DNA from: Mesorhizobium shangrilense
GTDB taxonomy: Bacteria > Pseudomonadota > Alphaproteobacteria > Rhizobiales > Rhizobiaceae
DNA length: 64,000 nucleotides
Direction of reading: 5' to 3'
Assembly: GCF_040537815.1 (NCBI RefSeq)
Contig: NZ_JBEWSZ010000001.1
Span: 2,294,001 to 2,358,000, forward strand
Shown one piece after another: positions 55,283-64,000 of the stretch (its first letter is position 1; each line of letters starts with the position of its first letter). The position numbers were made by a program, and so were the translations under genes. The notes under the pieces were generated by a model. It did no database searches, was not told the DNA's origin, and saw only the letters and a program-made list of their open reading frames with translations.

Positions 55283-56959
55283 TCAAACATCAGCAAGATC
55301 GCCCAATGATTCGATCAGGGGCTGGATTTCGCTTTCGTAGTTCTTCCATCGTTTGACGGACGACTTGTAAATCGGCTGGCGAACCTGCCAACGGCTGAAA
55401 GTATTTACCGAGCCATCCCTCTCAAAAAAGCGCAGGCAGGCATCGTCCCAAGGCAGCCCGAGATGATCTATCAGGCGGCGCGACTGCTCTTCCTGATTTT
55501 CAATCAATGTCTCATATCGGTTTTCGAAGATACGACCCGGAAATATGTTGTTCCAGTGTCGCATCAAACGATCATATTCCCGGTAGTAAAGTCCGAGCGT
55601 CTGAAGATCAGTGCTATAGGTGTGCGTTTTACCAAATTGCAGGACAAAGCAGGAGACGCAATTGTCGATGGCATCGCGGCGGCAATGAATGATGCGCGCG
55701 TTGGGGAAGAGCACGCCGATCAGGCCGATCAGCTCGAAATTGTGGGGCATCTTGTCGACGATTCGAAGCGCAACAGGAGCCCGCTCGCGCAGATAGGAAA
55801 GGTGCTCCTCGGCCAAAGTCCTGGTGAGGTCAGGAGTAATCGTCGCGATCGATTCGCCGAGGCTCGCGTTGGAGCGGTCCGCAAAGCCAATCCCATTGGC
55901 TATTCGCCTGAGCTTGCTGAGCTCGCCGGCGCCATGAACATTGGGATGGCTGGCGCAGATCTGCTCAGTCAGTGTCGTGCCCGAGCGAGGCATACCGACG
56001 ATAAACACGGGCAACTCCGAGGGATTGCCGTAAGCAGCCCTTGAAGCCACCAGTTCCGGTGTGAAGGTTTCGATCATGGCATCGACCCAGCGGCGGTAAG
56101 ATTCCAGGTCGAATGTTTGGCCCCCGGCTTGATTGCCTTTCTTGAAGTAATCCATCGCCTCCTTGTAACGATGGAGGTCGTTGAGCACCTTTCCGGCGGC
56201 GTGATACAGATTCGCCGCTCCCTCCGACCCATGGTCCGGGTCCCGAAGCTCCTCCAGGATTGCCGTGAGTTCTGGCTGCTCTTCCGTGAATTTGCGTGTG
56301 TGCACGAGGGCATTGTAGGCAGCCGGTACCGCGATGCGCCGTTCTATTGCCTCTTTCAGATGAACCGCCGATTCGTCCATCCGACCAAGGCTTGCGAGCG
56401 TACTGGACAGCCCCAACCGGGCCACAGGATGATCTCGGTCGATCTTGAGCGCGGCCTCGAAGAGCGGCAGCGCCATTTCCCACTTGTTAAACGTATTGTA
56501 AGCATCGCCCAAGGTGCAAAGCGCTTCCACCAGATCTGGCTTCAGAGCCAAGGAGTGCTGAAGGTGCCTGATCGCCGGCGTAAATTCGCTGAGCTTCAAA
56601 TAGGCTTCACCTAGGCTGTGGTGGTAGTAAGGATTTCGAGGCTCCTCTGCGACCGCCCGGGCAAAATACCGCAAGGCTATCTCGCCATCGTGGCCGAACG
56701 CGAGCGTTCCCAAGATGTACAGAGCCAACGGGTGATTTGGCGTCCGTGCCAGGACGCGTAGGCATAGCTCCTCGGCCTCCGGCAGTTGCTCAGCTTTCTG
56801 CAACTCGAGCGCCTGCCTCAACAGCATGTCGTCGACCTGACTGCGAGGCGGACCGGCCTTCGGCTGGGCTTTCGGTGGTGCAGCTTTCGGCGAGACCGCC
56901 CTCGCTGAGGGTTGGGTTTTGAGATGCTTTGCCCATGCGGGCGGCAATCGGTTGCTCAT
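55283..56959 (-). CDS. TPR-repeat sulfotransferase, copy B
   Basis: A 558-residue protein. A proline- and lysine-rich start is followed by about six tetratricopeptide repeats (residues 45-265) and a sulfotransferase domain (about 300-555). The PAPS 5'-phosphosulfate loop VGMPRSGTTLTEQ lies near residue 322 and the 3'-phosphate motif RRDAIDNCVSCF near 430. It would transfer sulfate from PAPS to an unknown acceptor, perhaps with the TPR part choosing a protein or polysaccharide partner. No signal peptide is visible. It is a tandem duplicate of copy A. Confidence 0.88.
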   Translation of the reverse strand: MSNRLPPAWAKHLKTQPSARAVSPKAAPPKAQPKAGPPRSQVDDMLLRQALELQKAEQLPEAEELCLRVLARTPNHPLALYILGTLAFGHDGEIALRYFARAVAEEPRNPYYHHSLGEAYLKLSEFTPAIRHLQHSLALKPDLVEALCTLGDAYNTFNKWEMALPLFEAALKIDRDHPVARLGLSSTLASLGRMDESAVHLKEAIERRIAVPAAYNALVHTRKFTEEQPELTAILEELRDPDHGSEGAANLYHAAGKVLNDLHRYKEAMDYFKKGNQAGGQTFDLESYRRWVDAMIETFTPELVASRAAYGNPSELPVFIVGMPRSGTTLTEQICASHPNVHGAGELSKLRRIANGIGFADRSNASLGESIATITPDLTRTLAEEHLSYLRERAPVALRIVDKMPHNFELIGLIGVLFPNARIIHCRRDAIDNCVSCFVLQFGKTHTYSTDLQTLGLYYREYDRLMRHWNNIFPGRIFENRYETLIENQEEQSRRLIDHLGLPWDDACLRFFERDGSVNTFSRWQVRQPIYKSSVKRWKNYESEIQPLIESLGDLADV

Positions 56960-57207
56960 CCTGTCTCGCTAGCAAAAACGGGGGGCAGAATCCAGCCTTC
57001 GGTTACTCGATGGCAGCAGGCGGTTTTGCACTCGCCACCGAAAACCTTGTCGGGTGCCGTGGACTTAGCTCAGCCATGATGGTCATGCCGACCTGGACAA
57101 ATCGTGACGTTGAACGGCCCTGCGGGCCCTCAGCGCCAGAAATCAATCCGTAATGGCTGATAGATGAGACCAAGAAGGAATCGTTGACAATACCCAACCT
57201 TACCGGG

Positions 57208-58875
57208 TCACGTCTCGACCAGGTCGCCCAGCGCCTCTATCAGCGGCTGAATCTCCTTCTCATAGTTCTTCCAGCGCTTGACGGAGGATTTGTAGATCGG
57301 TTGACGAACCTGCCAGCGGCTGGGCGTGTTGACCGATCCATCCCTGTCGAAAAAGCGTAAGCAGGCATCGTCCCAAGGCAGTCCAAGATGATCGATAAGC
57401 CTGCGTGATTGCGCTTCCTGATCGCCAACCAACGTCTCATAGCTGTTTTCGAAGATGAGACCTGGAAAGACCTGATTCCAATGCTGCATCAGGCGATCAT
57501 ACTCACGATAATAAAGGCCTAGTGTCCGCAGGTCGCTATTGTAGCTATGTCCCTCGCTGAAGCTCTGGACAAAGCAAGACACGCAATTATCGATGGCATC
57601 ACGGCGGCAATGAATGATACGCGCATTGGGAAAGAGAAGGCCGATAAGGCCGATCAGTTCGAAATTATGTGGCGTCTTATCCACGACCCGAAGTGCGGCA
57701 GGCGCCCGTTCCTTGAGGTAGGACAGATGCTCCTGGGCCAGTGTTCTGGACAGATCTTGCGTGATCGACATGACCGGCCGGTTCAGATTTCCGGCCGACG
57801 ACGTTTTCAGGCCGATAGCGTTCGCGACCCGCCTTAGTTTGCTGAGCTCGCCTGCGCCATGAACATCGGGATGGCTGCCGCAGATCTGTTCCGTTAGCGT
57901 TGTCCCCGAGCGGGGCATGCCAACTACAAACACCGGCGCCTCCGAAGAAGCTCCATAACCGGCCCTGGCAGCCAACATGTCCGGTGTGAAGGTTTCAATC
58001 ATCGAGTCGACCCAGCGACGGTACAGATCGATGTCGAACCTGTAGCCGGAAGCCTTTTTCGCCTTGTTGAAATGGTCGAATGCTTCTTCATAGCGCTTGA
58101 GATCATTCAGCACCTTGCCGGCTGCATAGTGCAGCTTCTGGATGCCTTCCGAATCAAGCTTGGGATTGCGAAGTTCACTGAGGATGGATTGGAATTCCGC
58201 AGGTTCTTCGGTGAACTTTTGCGTCTGGACAAGATCGTTGTAGGCAGTCGGAACCGAAATCCGATGTTTGATCGCCTCTTTCAAATAGACGGCGGCCTCG
58301 TCCATGCGCCCCAGGCTGGTAAGCGCGCCGGCCAGCCCGAGCCGCACCTTTGGGTGGTTGCGGTTGATTTTCAGTGCTTTCTCGTAAAGAGGCAAAGCCA
58401 TGTCGGGTTTGTCAAATTCATTGTAAGCCCGTCCCAAGGCACAAAGCGCGTCGACCAGATCCGGCTTCAGCTGCAGCGCATGCAACATACGCTCGATTGC
58501 CGCGGAATATTCCCCGACCTTCACATAGGCCTCGCCGAGGCTAAGGTGGTAGTAGGGATTTTTAGGCTCTTCGCCGACAGCTCGGGCGAAATATCGCAAA
58601 GCTGCCTCGTCGTCATAGCCGAGGCAGATCGTCCCCAGGATGTACAGAGCGAGCGGATGGTTTGGCGTGCGTGACAGAACACGAAGGCACAGATCTTGAG
58701 CCTCGTTGAGGCGTTTGGCCTGCTGAAGGGCGTATGCCTGCTTCAGCAATTCGTCATCAGCCTGCCCGCGTGAAAGCGAGTTTGCTTTCGGCAGATTCGG
58801 CTGCGGCAATTTGGATTTCGGCGAGGGGCCAGGTTTGATGTGCTTGGACCAAGCGGGCGGCAGACGATTGTTCAT
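57208..58875 (-). CDS. TPR-repeat sulfotransferase, copy A
   Basis: A 555-residue paralogue of copy B, similar along its whole length, with the same VGMPRSGTTLTEQ and RRDAIDNCVSCF motifs and the same C-terminal WQVRQPIYKSSVKRWKNYE. The 45 bases upstream of both ATGs share TCGCTAGCAAAAAC and GAATCCAG, so the duplication carried the leader. It is divergent from the aminotransferase gene. Confidence 0.88.
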   Translation of the reverse strand: MNNRLPPAWSKHIKPGPSPKSKLPQPNLPKANSLSRGQADDELLKQAYALQQAKRLNEAQDLCLRVLSRTPNHPLALYILGTICLGYDDEAALRYFARAVGEEPKNPYYHLSLGEAYVKVGEYSAAIERMLHALQLKPDLVDALCALGRAYNEFDKPDMALPLYEKALKINRNHPKVRLGLAGALTSLGRMDEAAVYLKEAIKHRISVPTAYNDLVQTQKFTEEPAEFQSILSELRNPKLDSEGIQKLHYAAGKVLNDLKRYEEAFDHFNKAKKASGYRFDIDLYRRWVDSMIETFTPDMLAARAGYGASSEAPVFVVGMPRSGTTLTEQICGSHPDVHGAGELSKLRRVANAIGLKTSSAGNLNRPVMSITQDLSRTLAQEHLSYLKERAPAALRVVDKTPHNFELIGLIGLLFPNARIIHCRRDAIDNCVSCFVQSFSEGHSYNSDLRTLGLYYREYDRLMQHWNQVFPGLIFENSYETLVGDQEAQSRRLIDHLGLPWDDACLRFFDRDGSVNTPSRWQVRQPIYKSSVKRWKNYEKEIQPLIEALGDLVET

Positions 58876-58994
58876 CTTGCCTCGCTAGCAAAAACAGCCA
58901 CTGGAATCCAGTACGACAAACTGCGGCCCCCCTCAGCTTGCGCCCGCGATCGGGCCGCGCTAGCAAGAAGGCCCTTTCCACGCGAGCTTTTGCC

Positions 58995-60107
58995 ATGCGC
59001 CAGCGCCCTCCCCTCACGCCGCTTGTCGGCGCGCTTCCCTCTACAGTACCGTTCGTCGGCCCGGAGGCGCAGGAGCGTGATCGCGGCCGGCCGTTCCGCG
59101 CCCGCATCGGCGCCAATGAGAGCAGCTTCGGTCCCTCGCCGAAGGTCATCGCCCGCATGGCTGGGATCGCCGGGGATATGTGGATGTACTGCGATCCGGA
59201 CAATCACGATTTGAAGGTCGCCGTCGCCGCGCATCTTGGCGTGAAAGCCGAGAACGTGGTGGTCGGCGAAGGCATTGACGGGCTGCTCAGCCTGGTGGCG
59301 CGCATGTATGTCGCGCCCGGCGACGCGGTGGTGACTTCGCTCGGCGCCTATCCAACCTTCAACTTCCATGTCGCAGGCGTTGGCGGCCGCCTGGTCACTG
59401 TTCCCTACAAGAATGATCATGAGGATCTGGGCGGCCTGCTCGACGCGGTCGTCAAGGAGAAGGCGCCGCTGGTCTATCTTTCCAACCCGGACAATCCGAT
59501 GGGGAGCTGGTGGGACGCGGCCGAGATCATCCGCTTCATCGAAGCCTTGCCGGAAACCACCATGCTGGTGCTCGACGAGGCCTACGGCGAGTTGGGACCG
59601 GCATCGGCGCTGCCGCCGATCGACGTGTCGCGGCCGAATGTCGTGCGCATGCGCACCTTCTCAAAGGCTTACGGACTTGCCGGCATACGCTGCGGCTATG
59701 CGGTGGCCGAGGCTCAGGTGATCAGCGATTTCGAGAAGATCCGCAACCATTACGGCGTCAGCCGCATGGCGCAGATTGCCGGCGTCGAGGCACTTGCCGA
59801 CCAGGCCTGGCTGGAGAGCGTGGTCGGCCGGGTCGAGGCGGGTCGCCGGCGCATTTCCGAGATAGCCGAGGCGAACGGGCTGAAGCCACTGCCATCGGCG
59901 ACCAATTTCGTCACCATCGACTGCGGCAGCGACGGCGCCTTTGCGATGAAGGTGCTGCAGGCGCTGTTGTCGCGCGACGTGTTCATCCGCAAGCCGATGG
60001 CGCCGGGGCTCGACCACTGCATCCGCGTCAGTGTTGGCCTTGACCGTGAACTCGACATCTTCGCCGAGGAATTGCCCGGCGCGCTCGCCGCGGCGCGAGG
60101 CAACTAG
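58995..60107 (+). CDS. PLP-dependent aminotransferase, histidinol-phosphate aminotransferase-like
   Basis: A 370-residue fold-type I aminotransferase: RIGANESSFGPSP at the start, LSNPDNPMGSWW near residue 172, LVLDEAYGEL near 205 and the PLP lysine in RTFSKAYGLAGIRCGY near 232. It resembles HisC and related enzymes, but there are no his genes nearby. The ATG at 58995 starts the family N-terminus. It is divergent from the sulfotransferase. Confidence 0.9.
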   Translation: MRQRPPLTPLVGALPSTVPFVGPEAQERDRGRPFRARIGANESSFGPSPKVIARMAGIAGDMWMYCDPDNHDLKVAVAAHLGVKAENVVVGEGIDGLLSLVARMYVAPGDAVVTSLGAYPTFNFHVAGVGGRLVTVPYKNDHEDLGGLLDAVVKEKAPLVYLSNPDNPMGSWWDAAEIIRFIEALPETTMLVLDEAYGELGPASALPPIDVSRPNVVRMRTFSKAYGLAGIRCGYAVAEAQVISDFEKIRNHYGVSRMAQIAGVEALADQAWLESVVGRVEAGRRRISEIAEANGLKPLPSATNFVTIDCGSDGAFAMKVLQALLSRDVFIRKPMAPGLDHCIRVSVGLDRELDIFAEELPGALAAARGN

Positions 60108-60136
60108 AATCAAGGCCTGGGAAGGAGACGCTCTCG

Positions 60137-61141
60137 TCAGAGATCCAATTCCCAGGTCTGGCCAACCAGATCCTTGCCGAAACTGTGGTGGCGTTCCTCG
60201 CCGACCAGCTTGAAACCGGCGCGCTCATAGATCGCGCGCGCCGCGACGAGAATGTCGTTCGTCCACAGCATAAGCCGACTGTAGCCGCAGGTCCGGGCCT
60301 GGTTGACGCATTGCTCGACCAGTTGTTTGCCGATGCCCATGCCGCGTGCCGCCGCCTCGACATGCAGCATGCGCAATTTCGCGACCTTGTCATCGAGATG
60401 GACAAGGAACACGGCGCCGACAGGTTGACTGCTGCGCTCGGCAATCCAGCAGAAATCGCGGCCAGGCAGAAAGTTGCGGATGAAATCCGCGCCGATTTCG
60501 GCGAGCAAGGCCTCGAACTCGATGCTCCAGCCGTACTCCTCGGCATAGAGCTGGGCCTGCCGCTGCACAACCCAGCCGACATCGCCGACACGGTGCGGCC
60601 GCAAAGTCCCCTCTGGCGTTCCATGAGGGTTTTCCTGCGCTTGGTCACCCAACAATTCCGCCGCCTTGCGCAACGCGCCGCCCAGTTCGTGCAGCCTATG
60701 GTCGGGCAGGCTCTCGATCAGCCGCGCCGTATCGCGATCCGCCGCGGCCTGTAGCCCCGAAAGAGCAGCCTCGCCTCTTGCCGTCAGCGACAGAATCCGC
60801 CGGCGCTTGTCGGCCGGATCGGTCCGGGTCTCGGTCAGGCCCTCGCTGGCGAATTTGCGGAGAATTCGCGTCAGATAGGCAGCATCGATACGCAATTGCC
60901 TGGCGATATCGGAGGCAGTGGGACCCATTTCCAGATGAAAGGCTTCGGCGAGAAAGCCGGGCTCCCCGGCGGTCTCTGGAGCCGCCGGACAATTGCGGTG
61001 GCCGAGTTCGAAAAGCACGCGCGCCTCGGTCAAGGTGAATGCGCTTTGTGTCAGCGTCTCGTCGAGAAGGCCGACGGTGCGTGTGTAGAAGCGGTTGAAG
61101 CGCCTGATATCGGCCACCAATGCGTTTCGTTCGTCCAACAT
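60137..61141 (-). CDS. MarR-type regulator fused to GNAT acetyltransferase
   Basis: A 334-residue fusion. Residues 1-150 are a MarR winged helix (LTEARVLFELGHR, ASDIARQLRIDAAYLTRIL), residues 165-334 a GNAT domain (AAARGMGIGKQLVEQCVNQA as acetyl-CoA loop, and YERAGFKLVGEE). Such bifunctional proteins are known in proteobacteria. The acetyl-acceptor and the promoters bound are unknown. It converges on the aminotransferase gene. Confidence 0.92.
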   Translation of the reverse strand: MLDERNALVADIRRFNRFYTRTVGLLDETLTQSAFTLTEARVLFELGHRNCPAAPETAGEPGFLAEAFHLEMGPTASDIARQLRIDAAYLTRILRKFASEGLTETRTDPADKRRRILSLTARGEAALSGLQAAADRDTARLIESLPDHRLHELGGALRKAAELLGDQAQENPHGTPEGTLRPHRVGDVGWVVQRQAQLYAEEYGWSIEFEALLAEIGADFIRNFLPGRDFCWIAERSSQPVGAVFLVHLDDKVAKLRMLHVEAAARGMGIGKQLVEQCVNQARTCGYSRLMLWTNDILVAARAIYERAGFKLVGEERHHSFGKDLVGQTWELDL

Positions 61142-61322
61142 CCGCGGCCAACTCCTAACAAGACGGGTCCATTTTCCAGAAATTAGTGGACTGAGTCAAT
61201 TAAATTTCGAGATCGGAGAACCCTCGTCATCGGCCGCTCGTGCGATTCTCAGATTGCATTCCCTGAACCATGCACCAGATTCCAAGGGACGGACTTTTGA
61301 GAGATGAGGCAGGCTTAGAAAG

Positions 61323-61607
61323 ATGGCTGGTCATCACAGGGAAGTGCGGGCGCGCGTCTACGGCAACGTGCAAGGCGTCGGTTTCAGACTCTGGGCCCGA
61401 GGCGAGGCCACAAGCCTTGGTCTTGCCGGCTGGGTTCGCAATGAGACGGACGGGTCAGTGGCGGCACAGATTGCCGGCATCGACGAGGCGGTTTCGACAA
61501 TGATCGAGCGCCTCAGGAAAGGCCCGCCCGGCGCTTCGGTTTCGAGAGTCGACGTCGAGGAGTTGGCGGTCCGAGACACTCTTGTCGGATTCAGGATCGT
61601 TGCATGA
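61323..61607 (+). CDS. acyP: acylphosphatase
   Basis: A 94-residue enzyme. ARVYGNVQGVGFRLWARGEA near residues 10-29 includes the catalytic Arg, and GWVRNETDGSV near 36-46 the catalytic Asn. It hydrolyses acyl phosphates. It lies upstream of the TetR gene with its own start. Confidence 0.93.
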   Translation: MAGHHREVRARVYGNVQGVGFRLWARGEATSLGLAGWVRNETDGSVAAQIAGIDEAVSTMIERLRKGPPGASVSRVDVEELAVRDTLVGFRIVA

Positions 61608-61632
61608 CGGGATTTCATTTTGGCGCCCTTGA

Positions 61633-61655
61633 ATTAATTGAACGTTCGTTTTAAT
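61633..61655. promoter_or_regulatory. candidate TetR operator (GAACGTTC core)
   Basis: A perfect eight-base palindrome GAACGTTC (61640-61647) is flanked by partly symmetrical AT-rich bases. It lies 20 to 40 bases upstream of the TetR ATG. The layout suits autoregulation of the TetR gene. Confidence 0.5.
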
Positions 61656-61675
61656 ATCACCAAAAGAGGACCAGC

Positions 61676-62326
61676 ATGGCACGCACCACCGGATCCGATG
61701 GCGAAAAGACCGAAGCGGCGATCCGTGAGGCGGCGGTCAACCTGATCGCTCGCCTTGGCTACGAAGCGATGTCGATGCGCCAGCTTGCCGCCGAGGTCGG
61801 CGTGCAGGCGGCAGCGCTGTACCGCTATTTCCCGACCAAGGAAGACCTTCTGTTCACGCTGATGCGCGAGCATATGGAGGGGCTGATCGCCGCATGGGAC
61901 ACCGCACGCCCTGCCTCCGCCGACCCGGTTGCACGGCTCTCGGCCTATGTCCGCAATCACATCGCTTTCCATATCGAGCGTCGACACGCCACGCATGTCT
62001 CGAACATGGAGTTGCGCAGCCTGTCGCCCGAAAGGCTGACGCAAATCCTCAAGCAGCGCACGGCTTACGAAAAGGAGCTGCGCGCCATCCTGCGCGATGG
62101 CGCCGAAGAAGGCGTGTTCACCGTCGAGGACACCGGCCTCACCGCCATGGCGCTGATCCAGATGATGACTGGGGTCATCGTCTGGTTCCGGCCGGGTGAG
62201 AGGCTGTCGATCACTGAAGTAACGACGACATATCTTTCGATGACAATGCGCCTGGTCGGCGCGCGGATCGACACCTACGGCGCCGCGCGTCCATTCGGAC
62301 GCGCAAAGGACGCTGTAGCACTTTAA
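61676..62326 (+). CDS. TetR/AcrR-family regulator of the isovaleryl-CoA operon
   Basis: A 216-residue TetR regulator. The DNA-binding helix-turn-helix occupies residues 12-58 (MRQLAAEVGVQAAALYRYF), followed by a helical effector domain. It is transcribed with the downstream isovaleryl-CoA dehydrogenase gene after a 69-base gap with a REP-like repeat. Acyl-CoAs would be a sensible effector. AGAGGA precedes the ATG. Confidence 0.88.
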   Translation: MARTTGSDGEKTEAAIREAAVNLIARLGYEAMSMRQLAAEVGVQAAALYRYFPTKEDLLFTLMREHMEGLIAAWDTARPASADPVARLSAYVRNHIAFHIERRHATHVSNMELRSLSPERLTQILKQRTAYEKELRAILRDGAEEGVFTVEDTGLTAMALIQMMTGVIVWFRPGERLSITEVTTTYLSMTMRLVGARIDTYGAARPFGRAKDAVAL

Positions 62327-62331
62327 TTTCG

Positions 62332-62377
62332 CGCATGATCCTTTCCGAAAATCGAAGTCGGTTTTCGGGGTCATGCG
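62332..62377. repeat. rhizobial REP-like palindromic element
   Basis: A palindrome starting CGCATGA and ending TCATGCG, with inner CCGAAAA and TTTTCGG arms and a G-rich centre. The same element family is at 46817-46862. It lies in the TetR-dehydrogenase gap. Confidence 0.7.
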
Positions 62378-62395
62378 GCACCGGGGAGGAATGGC

Positions 62396-63559
62396 ATGTA
62401 TACGAACACGCTCAGCTTCGGGCATGACGAGGATATAGAGGCACTGCGCGACCTCGTGCGGCGCTTCGCGCAGGACAGGATCGCCCCGATCGCAGCCGAG
62501 ATCGATCGCTCGAACGAATTCCCCCCGCACCTGTGGCGCGAGCTTGGCGCGCTCGGGCTGCTCGGCATCACCGCCGATCCGGATTTCGGCGGCACGGGCA
62601 TGGGCTATCTGGCCCATGTCATTGCGGTCGAGGAGATTTCCCGGGCCTCGGCCTCGGTCGGTCTCTCCTACGGCGCCCATTCCAACCTCTGCGTCAACCA
62701 GATCAACCGCTGGGCAACGCCGGCGCAGAAGGAGAAATTCCTGCCGCCGCTTTGCTCGGGCGAACGCGTCGGCGCTCTGGCCATGTCGGAATCCGGCTCC
62801 GGCTCGGACGTTGTCTCGCTCAAGCTGCGCGCCGAGAAGCGCAATGACCGTTATGTGCTCAACGGCACCAAGATGTGGATCACCAACGGGCCCGACGCCG
62901 AAACGCTGGTCGTCTACGCCAAGACCGATCCGGAGCGGAAATCGCGCGGCATCACCGCCTTCATCGTCGAAAAAGCCATGGCCGGATTTTCCGTCGCCCA
63001 GAAACTCGACAAGCTCGGCATGCGCGGCTCCAACACCGGCGAACTGGTGTTCGAGAATGTCGAAGTTCCCTTCGACAACGTTCTGCATGAAGAAGGGCGC
63101 GGCGTTGAAGTGCTGATGTCGGGGCTCGACTATGAGCGCACCGTGCTTGCCGGCGGCCCGATCGGGCTGATGGCGGCGTGCCTCGACGTGGCGATCCCCT
63201 ATGTGCATGAGCGCAAGCAGTTCGGCCAGCCGATCGGCGAGTTCCAGCTCGTGCAAGGCAAGCTTGCCGACATGTATACGACGATGAATGCCGCGCGCGC
63301 TTATGTCTATGCCGTAGCCTCTGCGTGCGACCGCGGCCAGACGACCCGCAAGGACTCCGCCGGCTGCGTGCTGTTCGCCGCGGAAAAAGCGACGCAGATG
63401 GCGCTCGACGCGCTGCAGCTGCTGGGCGGCAATGGCTACATCAACGACTATCCGACCGGCAGGCTGTTGCGCGACGCCAAGCTCTACGAGATCGGCGCCG
63501 GCACCAGCGAAATCCGTCGCTGGCTGATTGGTCGCGAGATCATGGCGGAAGGGGTGTAG
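62396..63559 (+). CDS. ivd: isovaleryl-CoA dehydrogenase
   Basis: A 387-residue acyl-CoA dehydrogenase. [36 protein letters not shown] and MWITNG bind FAD and substrate. The catalytic Glu is in [14 protein letters not shown] (about residue 245), the location specific to isovaleryl-CoA dehydrogenase, and the C-terminal [14 protein letters not shown] is typical. It oxidises isovaleryl-CoA in leucine breakdown. The next gene (carboxyltransferase) continues the pathway. Confidence 0.94.
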   Translation: MYTNTLSFGHDEDIEALRDLVRRFAQDRIAPIAAEIDRSNEFPPHLWRELGALGLLGITADPDFGGTGMGYLAHVIAVEEISRASASVGLSYGAHSNLCVNQINRWATPAQKEKFLPPLCSGERVGALAMSESGSGSDVVSLKLRAEKRNDRYVLNGTKMWITNGPDAETLVVYAKTDPERKSRGITAFIVEKAMAGFSVAQKLDKLGMRGSNTGELVFENVEVPFDNVLHEEGRGVEVLMSGLDYERTVLAGGPIGLMAACLDVAIPYVHERKQFGQPIGEFQLVQGKLADMYTTMNAARAYVYAVASACDRGQTTRKDSAGCVLFAAEKATQMALDALQLLGGNGYINDYPTGRLLRDAKLYEIGAGTSEIRRWLIGREIMAEGV

Positions 63560-63560
63560 C

Positions 63561-64000
63561 ATGGCCACGCTGCAAACCCAGATCTCCCCCTCCTCCGACA
63601 GCTTTCGCGCCAATGCCGAGCGCATGCGGGCGCTGGTCGCCGACATTGCGGACAAGGCGGCAAGTGTCGAGCGCGGCGGTTCGGAAGAGGCGCGCGAACG
63701 CCACGTTTCACGCGGCAAGCTGTTGCCGCGTGAACGCCTCGCGCAATTGCTCGATGTCAGCTCGCCCTTTCTCGAGATCGGACAGTTCGCCGCATGGTCG
63801 ATGTATGGCGAGGAGATTTCTTCGGCAGGCTTGATCGCCGGCATCGGCCGGGTCGAAGGCACCGAAGTGATGGTCGTCGTGAATGACGCCACGGTGAAGG
63901 GCGGCACCTATTATCCGCTGACTGTGAAGAAGCATCTGCGGGCGCAGGAGATCGCGCTGCAGAACAATCTGCCTTGCATCTACCTGGTCGACAGTGGCGG
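63561..64000 (+). CDS. mccB: methylcrotonoyl-CoA carboxylase beta (carboxyltransferase) subunit, 5' part
   Basis: Only the first 146 codons are in the window; the frame is open at its end. ATG at 63561 follows one base after the dehydrogenase stop. The residues [38 protein letters not shown] and [11 protein letters not shown] are the carboxyltransferase start. With isovaleryl-CoA dehydrogenase directly upstream, 3-methylcrotonyl-CoA is the likely substrate. Propionyl-CoA carboxylase is less likely from the context. Confidence 0.9.
   Translation, partial: MATLQTQISPSSDSFRANAERMRALVADIADKAASVERGGSEEARERHVSRGKLLPRERLAQLLDVSSPFLEIGQFAAWSMYGEEISSAGLIAGIGRVEGTEVMVVVNDATVKGGTYYPLTVKKHLRAQEIALQNNLPCIYLVDSG

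Noticed and set aside
61634..63907. A 757-codon minus-strand frame opposite TetR, ivd and the carboxyltransferase gene
   Set aside because: It is antisense to three well-identified genes, has no family features and results from the GC-rich codon pattern of the real genes.

Overview
This 64 kb window is a GC-rich chromosomal segment of a Rhizobiales (Hyphomicrobiales) alphaproteobacterium, most likely Mesorhizobium or a close relative. The basis is gene content and synteny: three Omp2/RopA-type porins with the same signal peptide, a rpoZ-rsh-pyrE-(acpS)-lepB-rnc-era block with recO nearby, smpB-dapA opposite a lytic transglycosylase, TIGR02301 and DUF2062 proteins, and rhizobial palindromic repeats. 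Most genes have ordinary high-GC coding. Lower-GC stretches occur upstream of porin 1 (about 33590-33840) and at the start of an integrase gene (about 51100-51180). No rRNA, CRISPR array, prophage or complete insertion sequence is visible.

Layout. 1-11 kb: a LOG-type hydrolase, a 12-copy heptamer array, three LysR/transport/GST genes, rarD and cimA, then a tightly coupled operon cysS-VOC-GFA-GFA-pip. 11-23 kb: SRAP (YedK-like) DNA-protein crosslink protein, Nudix and TIGR02301 pair, pyrC against ygfZ-HD hydrolase, a PAS-PAS-GGDEF-EAL protein, a LysR/SDR pair, and a desaturase/LysR pair with a clear operator. 23-32 kb: an operon for a GNAT-C39 peptidase fusion, a RLAN/RimK-type ATP-grasp ligase and DUF3303, then an ECF sigma/anti-sigma pair, a very large DUF2339 membrane protein, a thioesterase and recO. 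32-36 kb: porin 1, a decayed DUF1295/cyclopropane-synthase-like cluster and DUF2177. 36-47 kb: the essential block era, rnc, lepB, acpS, DUF2062, VOC, pyrE, rsh, rpoZ, then NYN nuclease, uracil-DNA glycosylase, smpB and dapA. 47-55 kb: lytic transglycosylase, alpha/beta hydrolase, an orphan tyrosine recombinase, and two divergent near-identical porins flanking tRNA-Ser(GCT), followed by a broken IS66-family transposase. 55-64 kb: two tandem TPR-sulfotransferases, an aminotransferase, a MarR-GNAT fusion, acylphosphatase, and the start of a leucine/isovalerate catabolic operon (TetR regulator, isovaleryl-CoA dehydrogenase, carboxyltransferase subunit cut by the window end).

The best candidate for a little-described system is the three-gene operon at 23460-26317. 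A peptide-bond-forming ATP-grasp enzyme is coupled to a protein that joins an acetyltransferase to a papain/C39-like peptidase, with a small DUF3303 protein as third member. The sequence supports a peptide tagging or small-peptide biosynthesis role only as an inference. Other points worth checking are the inverted porin pair that could flip the tRNA-Ser segment and exchange the porin promoters, the duplicated TPR-sulfotransferases with a duplicated leader, the heptamer array, and the decayed lipid-modification cluster whose lesions can be placed to single bases. All functions are read from sequence motifs and family knowledge; no database search was run.
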